DNA of 64,000 nucleotides, taken from contig NZ_JAZDUE010000002.1 in assembly GCF_036350515.1 (NCBI RefSeq), forward strand, positions 310,001 through 374,000, in the 5' to 3' direction. The translations under genes and the position numbers were made by a program. This document shows positions 33,297 through 41,504 of this stretch, one piece after another (position 1 is the first letter of the stretch; each line of letters begins with the position of its first letter). The notes beneath the pieces were generated by a model that was given only the letters and a program-made list of their open reading frames with translations, searched no databases and had not been told where the DNA came from. Source of the stretch: Gordonia prachuapensis (GTDB taxonomy: Bacteria > Actinomycetota > Actinomycetes > Mycobacteriales > Mycobacteriaceae).

Positions 33297-34940
33297 TTAC
33301 TTGATCCGGAAGTACTTCTGCGCCACCTGCAGTGCCGCCGTCCCGGACCTGTCGCCCTCGGTGTAGATGACGATCACCTTTCCGCCCTGCAGGCCGAGGA
33401 ACCAGCCGGGTCCCTGCGGCCCGTTGGTGCCGACGAGCGCCTTGAGACCCGGCGCCCCGGTGAGGTCGCTCGCGTCCCCGGTTTTCGCCACGGTCGTCAT
33501 CGCCCGCAGGATCGGTGCGGTCGTCGCGGCGTCCAGTTCTCCCAACTGTCCGCCCGCAACCGTCGTCGAGACACCCTTGACGATGTACGGCGCGACCGAC
33601 GTCATCTGGCCCATCGAGCTGCGGGCAAGGGCGACACCGAGTGCGCCCATGTTCATCATCGACATCCCGATGCCGTCCGGGCGGAAGTCCACGGTGGCCA
33701 CGCCCGGCTGATCCTCGGACGGTGCGCTGGCTCCCGGGACGGTGAACTGTACGCCGAGACCGAGCCGGTCCATGACGGCGTCGCTGGACTCCTGGTTGGC
33801 GTTCGCGGTCCGATCCACCTCGGTGAGCACCGGGTTCAGTGTGGTCCCGACCGGATACACGGTGTCGACGTTGGTGCCGCGATCGATCGCATAACTGTTG
33901 CGGGCCATGGCCAGGATGGCGCCGGTGGCCGCGTCGAGAGCCATGATCGTCGCCGGCTGCCCGACCTCGACCGCGGCGTCACCGAGGGTGAGCTGCACGC
34001 TCTGGTCGACGGTGGTCTGCACATCCGGTCCGGGCGGACCCTGCTCGCCGGCCAGTTTGCGGGGCTTGATCCCGGGGCCGACCATCTGGACCTGCCAGCC
34101 CGCGGTGGCGTTGCGGATCGCCTGCCAGTAGTTGGTGAGGCCCGATTCCAGCGGCGACGACAGCCGCCGATCCTTGGTGACCAACATGCCGGCCTTGCGG
34201 ATGACCACGCCCGGAACCGCTTCCGGATCGGATCGCAGCACCTCCATGTCCGGGTCACGCAGCGTCACCGCGGTGATCGCCTCACCCGGCGCCTCGGCCA
34301 ACTTCTCCGAGATGACCTGGGTGGTGATCAGCGGCGCGATCGGTTCGATGGTGCGAGCCAGCGCGCGGACCGACCGCCGCACGTCTTCGGTCTCGTTCGG
34401 ATCGAGGATGATCTCGTTCACCGGCTGCAGGTACATGAACGTCTTGCCCGAGCGGCTGTTCACCGTCGGGGCCGGTGACGCATCCGTGCGGATCTCCCGC
34501 AGCTGCCCGCCGTAGGGCAGGCCCGGGTAGATGATCGACGGATCCCAGGTGATCTTCCAGCCCGTCGACAGATGTCGGGCGGTACCCGAACTCGTGGTCT
34601 CGAACGTGCGGTCCTCGTCCCACCGCCAGGTGGTCGTGAGCCCGAACGACGCCGTGCCGTCGCTGTACTGGACCGGGTTCTGCACCTCCATGTCGACGTG
34701 CTCGGCGTCCATCGACTGGAGGGTCTCGGTCAACGCCTCGCCGGCCTGACCGGGCGCGGTGGTGAACTTGGCCGCGCCGCCGGCGTCCTGGCGTTCCATC
34801 GCCGCGGCGAACTCACGGACGGCACCGGCCGCATCCTTGGTCTCACCGGAGGTCCCACCACACGCACTGATCGCCACCACGAGGCCGCAGGTCGCCACGG
34901 CACAGGCCATCTTCGGCGCTCGCCTGACCCAGATCTTCAT
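33297..34940 (-). CDS. Penicillin-binding-like lipoprotein with degenerate catalytic motifs
   Basis: 547 residues. A lipobox (VVAISAC) puts the lipidated Cys at C27. Residues ~31-150 form an NTF2/MecA_N-like domain, followed by a PBP dimerisation region and a transpeptidase-like domain at about 305-547. At the SxxK position the sequence reads YPVGTTLNPV (T366..N369 in place of Ser..Lys). At the KTG position it reads LVGTNGPQGPGWF (VGT). The fold is recognisable but both key motifs are lost, so peptidoglycan cross-linking activity is unlikely. A structural or regulatory role in the cell wall is possible. It resembles Rv2864c (recalled). The end is 80 bp from the DUF3054 gene, convergent. Confidence 0.8.
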   Translation of the reverse strand: MKIWVRRAPKMACAVATCGLVVAISACGGTSGETKDAAGAVREFAAAMERQDAGGAAKFTTAPGQAGEALTETLQSMDAEHVDMEVQNPVQYSDGTASFGLTTTWRWDEDRTFETTSSGTARHLSTGWKITWDPSIIYPGLPYGGQLREIRTDASPAPTVNSRSGKTFMYLQPVNEIILDPNETEDVRRSVRALARTIEPIAPLITTQVISEKLAEAPGEAITAVTLRDPDMEVLRSDPEAVPGVVIRKAGMLVTKDRRLSSPLESGLTNYWQAIRNATAGWQVQMVGPGIKPRKLAGEQGPPGPDVQTTVDQSVQLTLGDAAVEVGQPATIMALDAATGAILAMARNSYAIDRGTNVDTVYPVGTTLNPVLTEVDRTANANQESSDAVMDRLGLGVQFTVPGASAPSEDQPGVATVDFRPDGIGMSMMNMGALGVALARSSMGQMTSVAPYIVKGVSTTVAGGQLGELDAATTAPILRAMTTVAKTGDASDLTGAPGLKALVGTNGPQGPGWFLGLQGGKVIVIYTEGDRSGTAALQVAQKYFRIK

Positions 34941-35090
34941 AGTCTCAATTTTCACTCGCGTAACACTGGAATTCGATGTCGTCCGCTTCCATTCGGGGAT
35001 CCGACCGGTCACGATCGGGTCTCGGGGATTCACCCGCGCCGCAGGCGATGTGGGCGGCACCACATCCGCCTGGGCTGCCCATACTGGGGT

Positions 35091-35867
35091 ATGGACTTCT
35101 CCGTGATTCCGGCCGTCGACCGCGCGGTCACGACCACCGACTGGCTCACGTCCCGCCATAGCTTCTCCTTTGGCGACCATTACGATCCATCCAACACAAA
35201 TCATGGGTCTCTGTTGGTGAATAACGATGATGTGGTCGCACCGTTACAGGGCTTTGACCCACATCCGCACCGCGAGTCTGAAATCGTCACGTGGGTCACG
35301 TCCGGCTCACTGGTCCATCGGGATTCGGAGGGACACTCGGGGATCGTCTATCCCGGTCTGGCACAACGGATGAGCGCCGGTACCGGGGTCCTGCACTCCG
35401 AGCGCAACGACACCTGGTCGGAGCGGCCGGGCGCGGGCACGGTGCCGGTGCGTTTCGTCCAGATGTGGGTCATGCCGGACGAGGCCGGACTGGCCCCGTC
35501 GTACGCCGCCGCCGACATCGCCGACGAGCTCACGGCGGGACGTCTCGTGCCGGTCGCGTCCGGGGATCCGCATCGTGACTCCGCCATCCGGATCGCCAAC
35601 CGGACCGCCACGATGTACGCCGCGCGACTGGACTCCTCGAGCGTCATCGAGCTGCCCGCCGGTCGCCACACCCACCTCTTCGTCACCCAGGGATCGGTGC
35701 GGATCGAGGGCCGAACCCTGAGCGAGGGCGACGCAGTCCGCGGCGGCGACCTGGGTGGGACGCGGCTGACCGCCGGCGACGAGGCCGAGGTGAACCATGC
35801 CGAGGTGAATGTTGCCGAGGTGCTCATCTGGGTGATGGACCGCGACCTGCGCGAGCTACTGGGCTGA
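35091..35867 (+). CDS. Pirin-family bicupin protein
   Basis: 258 residues, two cupin domains. The N-terminal one holds the metal-binding residues in GFDPHPHRESEIVTWV (H-x-H) and later AGTGVLHSERND (H and E). The C-terminal cupin (SSVIELPAGRHTHLFVTQGS) is less complete. Pirins bind Fe or Ni; some have quercetinase activity and others act as redox sensors. Standing alone between the PBP-like lipoprotein and a convergent flavin reductase, its role is not shown by context. A 21-bp repeat array starts 6 bp after the stop. Confidence 0.9.
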   Translation: MDFSVIPAVDRAVTTTDWLTSRHSFSFGDHYDPSNTNHGSLLVNNDDVVAPLQGFDPHPHRESEIVTWVTSGSLVHRDSEGHSGIVYPGLAQRMSAGTGVLHSERNDTWSERPGAGTVPVRFVQMWVMPDEAGLAPSYAAADIADELTAGRLVPVASGDPHRDSAIRIANRTATMYAARLDSSSVIELPAGRHTHLFVTQGSVRIEGRTLSEGDAVRGGDLGGTRLTAGDEAEVNHAEVNVAEVLIWVMDRDLRELLG

Positions 35868-35872
35868 GCCCC

Positions 35873-35935
35873 CGCCGAGAGAACCCCAAATCCCGCCGAC
35901 AGAACCCGGAATCACGTCGAGAGAACCTCAGCGCA
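35873..35935. repeat. 21-bp repeat array, second site (CGCCGAGAGAACCCA family)
   Basis: Three units with exact 21-bp spacing start at 35873, 35894 and 35915: CGCCGAGAGAACCCC, CGCCGACAGAACCCG and CGTCGAGAGAACCTC. They match the array at 16619-16724. The array separates the convergent pirin and flavin reductase genes. The third unit contains the reductase stop codon (35928-35930, on the minus strand), so repeat sequence forms the end of that gene. Confidence 0.9.
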
Positions 35936-37370
35936 GCGACTCCAGCAGCCGCAGCCAGACCTCGCTGACGGTCGGATACGACGGAACCGCATGCCAGAGC
36001 CGGTCGACGGGCACCTCCCCGACCACCGCGACGGTCGCCGAGTGCACGAGTTCCGCCGTCCCGGCGCCGACGAACGTCGCACCGACGACGACGTCCCGAG
36101 CGCGGTCGATCACCAGCTTGGCGTGCCCGCTGTAGTCGGGATCGAGCAGATAGGTGCCCGCGACCGCGATGTCCATCTCGGCGACCGTCACGTCGATGCC
36201 GTCGGCGCGGGCCTGCTCCTCGGTCACCCCGACCGCGGACACCTCCGGACGCGTGAACACCACCTGCGGCACGGCGCCGTGGTCGGCGAATGCCGAGTAC
36301 CGCGGGCTGTCGAGGTTGCGGCCCTCGGCGCGCGCGGCGATCACGTCGCCGGCGACGCGCGCCTGGTATTTGCCCATGTGCGTGAGTGCTACCCGTCCGT
36401 TCACGTCGCCGACCGCGTAGAGCCACGGATGGCCGGCAACGACCATGTGGTCATCGACCCCCAGCGGTCCGGACTCCTCGACACCGATGCCGCTCAAGCC
36501 GAGTTCGCGGGTGGCCGGCCTGCGGCCCGCCGCCACCAGGATCTCGTCGACCTCGACGACGTCACCGCCGCTCAGCGTCACCCGGGCGGGACCGCCGTGG
36601 AGGTGGCCGTACCCGGTGTCGGCCGCGTCCGGCCGCTCGACGGACTCGAACTCGGTACCGAATCGGATGTCGGCGCCGCGGGCGGTGAGCGCATCCGCGA
36701 CCATCTCACCGACGAAGGGCTCGTTCTTGGGCAACAGCCGGTTGCCACGGATCACCATCGTCAGTTCGCGCACCCCGAGATCGAGCAGCCAGGTGGCGGC
36801 CTCGCAGGCGACCACACCGCCGCCGAGCACCACGATCCGCTCCGGCACGTCGACGAGGTTCGTCGCGTCCCGCGACGTCCACGGCCGGGCCTCCCGCAGG
36901 CCGGTGATCGGCGGGATCGACGCGACGCTGCCCGTCGCCACCACCACCGCCTCCCGGGCGGCGACGCGGCGCTCGTCCACCGCCACCTCCCGCTCACCGA
37001 CGATGCGCCCGTGCCCGCGGATCACGTCGATGCCCGCGTTTCTCGCCCATTCGACCTGCGAAGTGTCGTCGCGGCCGCCGGTGATCTCGTCACGCCGCCC
37101 GAGCACGCCCGACCGGTCCGGGGCGGTGTCGGAGAGTCGTTCGCGGGCACCCGGCAGCGCGGCCGCGGCGGCCAGCGCGGACCCCGGCCCGAGCAGCCCC
37201 TTGCTGGGCATGCACGCCCAGTACGAGCACTCGCCGCCGACGAGTTCGTGTTCGATGATCACCGCGGTTCGGTCGCTGCCGCGGATCGCATAGTCCGCGG
37301 CGTTCTCGCCGACCGGACCACCGCCGATCACGACCACGTCGTAGGTGCTGGTCTGCGAGTCGCCGTCCAT
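35928..37370 (-). CDS. FAD-dependent pyridine nucleotide-disulfide oxidoreductase
   Basis: 480 residues. The FAD-binding GGGPVG (16-21), redox pair CSYWAC (C48, C53; C-x4-C), NAD(P)H-binding GGGVVACEAATWLLDLG, and the FAD site YAVGDVNGRVALTH are all intact. The C-terminal dimerisation domain ends in WHAVPSYPTVSEVWLRLLE, in which the usual catalytic His of HAHPTLSE-type endings is replaced by Tyr. Family members include lipoamide dehydrogenase, mercuric reductase and mycothione-type reductases; the substrate here is unknown. It is divergent from the M13 protease gene. The start is 57 bp from that gene. Confidence 0.88.
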   Translation of the reverse strand: MDGDSQTSTYDVVVIGGGPVGENAADYAIRGSDRTAVIIEHELVGGECSYWACMPSKGLLGPGSALAAAAALPGARERLSDTAPDRSGVLGRRDEITGGRDDTSQVEWARNAGIDVIRGHGRIVGEREVAVDERRVAAREAVVVATGSVASIPPITGLREARPWTSRDATNLVDVPERIVVLGGGVVACEAATWLLDLGVRELTMVIRGNRLLPKNEPFVGEMVADALTARGADIRFGTEFESVERPDAADTGYGHLHGGPARVTLSGGDVVEVDEILVAAGRRPATRELGLSGIGVEESGPLGVDDHMVVAGHPWLYAVGDVNGRVALTHMGKYQARVAGDVIAARAEGRNLDSPRYSAFADHGAVPQVVFTRPEVSAVGVTEEQARADGIDVTVAEMDIAVAGTYLLDPDYSGHAKLVIDRARDVVVGATFVGAGTAELVHSATVAVVGEVPVDRLWHAVPSYPTVSEVWLRLLESLR

Positions 37371-37427
37371 ACCCCCACGGTAGGTGAGCAGGCTGACGAA
37401 TCGGGGCCGCGATGACAGGATGTACGG

Positions 37428-39416
37428 GTGACCGCTTCGCAGACTGACACCCCACAGATTTCCGGTATCGATCTCAGCTGGGTGGACGACGGCGTCCGCG
37501 TCCAGGACGACCTGTTCGCCCATGTCAACGGCAAGTGGCTGGAAAGCCACGTCATCCCCGACGACCGCCCCCTCGACGGCGCCTTCCACGTGCTGCGCGA
37601 CCGGGCCGAGGAGAACGTCCGCGACATCATCACCGAATGTGCCGACGCCGAATCGCTCAGTGGCTCCGACGCCCAGAAGATCGGCGATCTGTACGCCTCG
37701 TTCATGGACACCGCGCACATCGACGCCCTTGGCATCGGACCGATCCGCGGTGAACTCGACAAGATCGCGGCGATCAGTTCCGCCGAGGACCTGAGTCATC
37801 GCATCGGGCGCCTGCAACGGCACGGCGTCAGCGGCCTGTTCGGCTTCTACGTCGACACCGACGCCAAGCAGTCCGACCGCTACCTCGTGCACGTCGTGCA
37901 GTCCGGACTCGGCCTGCCCGACGAGTCCTACTACCGCGAGGACAAGCACGCCGAGACCCGTGACGCCTACATCGCACACGTCGGCGCTATGTTCACCCTC
38001 GCCGGCTTCGACGACGCCGACACCCGGGCCCGCACGGTCCTCGACCTGGAGACCGCGCTCGCCGGCCATCACTGGGACGTCGTCCGCCGACGCGATGCCG
38101 AGCTCACCTACAACCTGCGGACGCTCGCCGACTTCACCGACTCCGCGGGCGCATTCGACGTGTCGTCCTGGCTGGGTGGCCTCGGCACCACCGGGGAGAC
38201 CACGTTCGCCGAGATCGTGGTGGGGCAACCGTCCTTCGTCACCGGAGCCGGGGAGTTGATCGCGTCGCGGTCGCTCGACGACTGGAAGACGTGGCTGACG
38301 TGGAAGTTGCTGCACTCGGCAGCGCCGTACCTGTCGTCGGACTTCGTCGATGAGAACTTCGCCTTCTACGGACGCACCCTGACCGGCTCGGAGACGATCC
38401 GGGACCGGTGGAAGCGCGGTGTCGGGTTCGTCGAGGACGCGATGGGATTCGCGGTCGGAAAACTCTACGTGGACAAGCACTTCGGTCCCGAGGCGAAGGC
38501 CCGGATGGACGAGTTGATCGACAACCTGGTGGCCGCCTACCGCCGCAACATCACCGAACTCGAGTGGATGACGCCGGCCACTCGGGAGAAGGCGCTTGCC
38601 AAGCTCGAGAAGTTCACCCCCAAGATCGGGTTCCCGGCACGCTGGCGCGACTACGGAACCCTGACCGTCGACCGTGGCGACCTCATCGGGAATGTCGCTC
38701 GCGCATCGTCGTTCGAGCAGGACCGGGAGTTCGCGAAGATCGGTGGCCCGGTGGACCGCGACGAGTGGTTCATGACGCCGCAGACGGTGAACGCCTACTA
38801 CAACCCGGGCATGAACGAGATCGTCTTTCCCGCAGCCATTCTCCAGCCCCCGTTCTTCGACCCCGAGGCCGACGACGCCGCCAACTACGGCGGTATCGGC
38901 GCGGTGATCGGTCACGAGATCGGCCACGGTTTCGACGACCAGGGCGCCAAGTACGATGGCGACGGCAACCTCGTCGACTGGTGGACGGACGAGGATCGCA
39001 CCGAGTTCTCCTCGCGCACCCGTAAACTCATCGACCAGTACGGCGAGTTCACGCCGATGGGACTCGACGAGGAGTACAAGGTCAACGGCGATTTCACGAT
39101 CGGCGAGAACATCGGTGACCTCGGCGGTCTGTCCATCGCGCTGGTCGCCTACCGGCTCGCGACCGCGGGAGAGGCCGCGCCGACGATCGACGGTCTGACC
39201 GGCGACCAGCGCGTGTTCTTCAGCTGGGCGCAGATCTGGCGCACCAAAACCCGTGATGCCGAGGCGATCCGGCGATTGTCGATCGACCCGCACTCTCCGC
39301 CGGAGTTCCGGTGCAACGGCGTGGTCCGCAACATGGATGCGTTCTACGACGCGTTCGATGTGACGCCGGGCGATGCGCTGTATCTGGACGAATCCGAGCG
39401 CGTGCGGATCTGGTAG
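37428..39416 (+). CDS. M13-family zinc metallopeptidase (Zmp1/PepO-like)
   Basis: 662 residues from GTG 37428. The catalytic zinc site is H496-E-I-G-H500 with the third ligand Glu at about 560 in ENIGDLGG; NAYYNPGMNEIVFPA upstream is the substrate-binding N-A-Y-Y stretch. There is no signal peptide or membrane anchor, as in Zmp1 (Rv0198c, recalled), which acts in the cytoplasm or after non-classical secretion. These enzymes cleave short peptides. The ending VRIW is the neprilysin-type C-terminal W. Flanks: divergent flavin reductase upstream and a K+ channel gene 5 bp downstream. Confidence 0.95.
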   Translation: MTASQTDTPQISGIDLSWVDDGVRVQDDLFAHVNGKWLESHVIPDDRPLDGAFHVLRDRAEENVRDIITECADAESLSGSDAQKIGDLYASFMDTAHIDALGIGPIRGELDKIAAISSAEDLSHRIGRLQRHGVSGLFGFYVDTDAKQSDRYLVHVVQSGLGLPDESYYREDKHAETRDAYIAHVGAMFTLAGFDDADTRARTVLDLETALAGHHWDVVRRRDAELTYNLRTLADFTDSAGAFDVSSWLGGLGTTGETTFAEIVVGQPSFVTGAGELIASRSLDDWKTWLTWKLLHSAAPYLSSDFVDENFAFYGRTLTGSETIRDRWKRGVGFVEDAMGFAVGKLYVDKHFGPEAKARMDELIDNLVAAYRRNITELEWMTPATREKALAKLEKFTPKIGFPARWRDYGTLTVDRGDLIGNVARASSFEQDREFAKIGGPVDRDEWFMTPQTVNAYYNPGMNEIVFPAAILQPPFFDPEADDAANYGGIGAVIGHEIGHGFDDQGAKYDGDGNLVDWWTDEDRTEFSSRTRKLIDQYGEFTPMGLDEEYKVNGDFTIGENIGDLGGLSIALVAYRLATAGEAAPTIDGLTGDQRVFFSWAQIWRTKTRDAEAIRRLSIDPHSPPEFRCNGVVRNMDAFYDAFDVTPGDALYLDESERVRIW

Positions 39417-39421
39417 TTCAG

Positions 39422-39952
39422 GTGGGGACGGGCGTCGGGGATCTGGCGGAGGCACGCAGGAACGTCGGTCGGCGGCAGGTGGCCATGGCCATCATCCGGC
39501 CGATCCTGGCCACGGTGATCCTGTTGTTCGGCTACTTCCTGCTGCCGATCGACCGGGCCAGCTCGGTCAATTTCGTCGGCCTCACAATCGGCGCGGTGCT
39601 GCTGATCGCGTTCTGCGCCTGGGAGATCCGCCATTTCATCCGGTCGCCGTTCCCGGTGGCGACGGCGATCGAGATGCTGGTGGCGATCGCTGCGTTGTAC
39701 ATCGTCGGATTCGCGACCGTGTACTTCCTGTTCTCCGAGTACGACCACGGCAGCATAAGCGACCCTCTCACCCGCGTCGACGCCCTTTACTTCTGCCTGA
39801 CGGTGTTCACCACAACAGGTTTCGGTGACATCACCGCGGAGTCCCAGGGTGCGCGGGTGGCGGTGTCGATCCAGATGGTCAGCACCCTGGTTCTGCTCGG
39901 TCTCGGGATTCGCTTCCTGAACGTCCTTGTCTCGGAACGCGTCAAGCGCTGA
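39422..39952 (+). CDS. Two-helix potassium-channel (Ion_trans_2) protein
   Basis: 176 residues from GTG 39422, or 155 from ATG 39485, which starts directly before the first helix; the shorter form is plausible. Two early helices (about 22-45 and 55-75) are followed by a further helix and the pore loop ALYFCLTVFTTTGFGDITAE, where TTGFGD stands for the K+ filter TVGYGD, then a last helix. It should form a tetrameric K+-selective or cation channel. No C-terminal RCK domain is present. It follows the M13 gene by 5 bp and precedes a convergent terminator hairpin. Confidence 0.8.
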   Translation: MGTGVGDLAEARRNVGRRQVAMAIIRPILATVILLFGYFLLPIDRASSVNFVGLTIGAVLLIAFCAWEIRHFIRSPFPVATAIEMLVAIAALYIVGFATVYFLFSEYDHGSISDPLTRVDALYFCLTVFTTTGFGDITAESQGARVAVSIQMVSTLVLLGLGIRFLNVLVSERVKR

Positions 39953-39962
39953 GAACGCACCA

Positions 39963-40002
39963 GCCGATCCCTGAGGGGCCTTCCAGCTCCCCAGGGATCG
40001 GC
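39963..40002. terminator. Convergent terminator hairpin
   Basis: GCCGATCCCT (39963-39972) pairs with AGGGATCGGC (39993-40002). Four further G-C pairs (39975-39978 with 39989-39992) enclose a 10-nt loop, with a 2-nt bulge. It lies between the convergent channel gene and the alcohol dehydrogenase gene, about 10 bp from each. It would serve both directions; no long T-tract is seen. Confidence 0.7.
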
Positions 40003-40016
40003 GGAGTGACTAACGA

Positions 40017-41144
40017 TCAGTAGTCGTCGTCGCCGTAGACGATCATGCCGCGGATGTTGTTGCCCGACAGCATGTCGTCGTAGGCCTCGTTGATCTGATC
40101 GAGCCGGTAGGTGTTGGTCACCAGATCGCTCAGGTTCAACTTGCCTGCGCGGTACTCCTGGAGGAGATTCGGCACCTGGGTGCGCGGGCTGGCCCCACCG
40201 AAGATCCCGCCCTGCACGCGCTTCTGCAGCAAGGTGAGCTCGAAGAGGTTCATCTGCGCGTCCATCGACGCGAAGTTGCCCATACCGACGACGACCACCT
40301 GGCCGCCCTTGCCGGTGAGCGACAGCGCCGGCTGGATCATCGATCCGTCGATCTCGCCGACGGTGAGGATCGTGGTGTTGGCCATCTTGCCCCAGCTGAT
40401 CTCACCGATGACCGGAAGTGCCTCCTCCATCGACTCGAAGGTGTGCGTGGCGCCCAGCTTCTCGGCCATCTGCCGCTTGAACGGCACCGGGTCGACAGCG
40501 GCGACGATCCGCGCGCCGGCCTGCGCCGCGCCCTGCACCGCATTGATGCCGACCCCGCCGATGCCGACCACGACCACCACGTCACCGGCGTGGGTGCCAC
40601 CGATCTCGACGGCCGATCCCCAACCGGTGGCGACACCGCAGCCGAGCAGTGCCGCCTGCTGCAGCGGGATGTCGTCCTCGATCTTGATCAGGGAGGCCTG
40701 ATTGACCGTGATGTAGGGCGCGAACGTGCCGAGCAGACACATCTGTGCGAGCCCGAGCCCATCGCTGGTGTGAGCGCGGTGCGTGTCGTCGGCGATGGAC
40801 AGACCGGTCAGCAGCCGGGCCCCCTCGTCGCAGATGTTCTGGTCCCCGCGCGAGCACGGTTCACACACCCCGCACGCCGGGATGAAGGCCGTGACGACGT
40901 GGTCGCCTTCCTTGAAGTTGGTGACCCCGGGTCCGACCTTGTGCACGATGCCGGCACCCTCGTGGCCGCCGAGGACGGGCATCGGTGCCGGACTGTCACC
41001 GGTGCGGAGATGGTGATCGGAGTGGCACAGGCCCGAGCTGACGAGCTTGACCTGAACCTCGCCGGCAACCGGATCGCCGAGGTCGAACTCCTCGATCTGC
41101 CACTTCTCACCCGGGTTTCGAAGGATTGCTCCCTTGGTCTTCAT
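40017..41144 (-). CDS. NDMA-dependent zinc alcohol dehydrogenase
   Basis: 375 residues, MDR fold. Catalytic zinc ligands are C40 (SSGLCHSDHH), H61-E62 (GGHEGAG) and C169 (LLGCGVATGWG). The structural zinc site is C91, C94, C97 and C105. A Rossmann NAD site is at about 191-200 (VVVGIGGVGI). The wording matches the NDMA-dependent alcohol/methanol dehydrogenase group of actinobacteria, which holds NAD(H) tightly and uses an artificial or unknown electron acceptor. Substrates are short alcohols or aldehydes. It is alone in its transcript, with a symmetric site upstream. Confidence 0.92.
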   Translation of the reverse strand: MKTKGAILRNPGEKWQIEEFDLGDPVAGEVQVKLVSSGLCHSDHHLRTGDSPAPMPVLGGHEGAGIVHKVGPGVTNFKEGDHVVTAFIPACGVCEPCSRGDQNICDEGARLLTGLSIADDTHRAHTSDGLGLAQMCLLGTFAPYITVNQASLIKIEDDIPLQQAALLGCGVATGWGSAVEIGGTHAGDVVVVVGIGGVGINAVQGAAQAGARIVAAVDPVPFKRQMAEKLGATHTFESMEEALPVIGEISWGKMANTTILTVGEIDGSMIQPALSLTGKGGQVVVVGMGNFASMDAQMNLFELTLLQKRVQGGIFGGASPRTQVPNLLQEYRAGKLNLSDLVTNTYRLDQINEAYDDMLSGNNIRGMIVYGDDDY

Positions 41145-41173
41145 GCCGCTTGACCCCTTTCGTTCGGACGGCG

Positions 41174-41205
41174 ATATGCGATCTGGTCACATCGTCGCCG
41201 CATAT
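41174..41205 (-). promoter_or_regulatory. Inverted-repeat operator candidate upstream of the alcohol dehydrogenase
   Basis: ATATGCG (41174-41180) and CGCATAT (41199-41205) are perfect inverted 7-mers, separated by 18 bp, and lie about 30-60 bp upstream of the alcohol dehydrogenase ATG. A further GCGCATA occurs at 41214. The rest of the 360-bp gap (41145-41504) holds a second, looser symmetric motif around 41266-41280 (ATCGATCGTTAG) and the compound palindrome at 41368-41427; I see no gene in it. Confidence 0.45.
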
Positions 41206-41367
41206 GCATCACTGCGCATACGAAACGCCTACACACGTTGCGGCGGTGGGCAATTGGGACAAGTTATCGATCGTTAGATCGGGACCTGTCGTTCAGCTCG
41301 AGTGGTCGTGCACGGAACGAGCGTTTCGGTGGCGTCGAGAACAAGGTGCGCTGGACATCTGACCAAG

Positions 41368-41427
41368 ATCAGCCGTCTCAGGGACCACCGAGGGGAATAC
41401 GCCCTCGGACGGCCTCACACGGCTGAT
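41368..41427. repeat. Compound (double) palindrome, copy 2
   Basis: Outer arms ATCAGCCGT (41368-41376) and ACGGCTGAT (41419-41427) are perfectly complementary. An inner palindrome CCGAGGG (41388-41394) and CCCTCGG (41402-41408) lies within. The order and wording (GACCAAGATCAGC, then CCGAGGGG, CCCTCGG, then GCTGATTGTTG) follow copy 1 at 9840-9918, though with many substitutions. It sits about 80 bp upstream of the MmpL gene, so in a leader here and between convergent genes there. Confidence 0.65.
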
Positions 41428-41504
41428 TGTTGCCAGTCGCCGCGCTACACGGTCCGACCACGCCGTGGCGAATGCCGACAATCCGGTCGTGTAGACAGGA
41501 ACTC

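Noticed and set aside
35928..39455. 1175-codon open frame on the minus strand running through the M13 protease gene
   Set aside because: Only the 35928-37370 part encodes the flavin reductase. The rest is antisense to the M13 protease, has charged low-complexity composition and no domain, as expected from high-GC codon bias.
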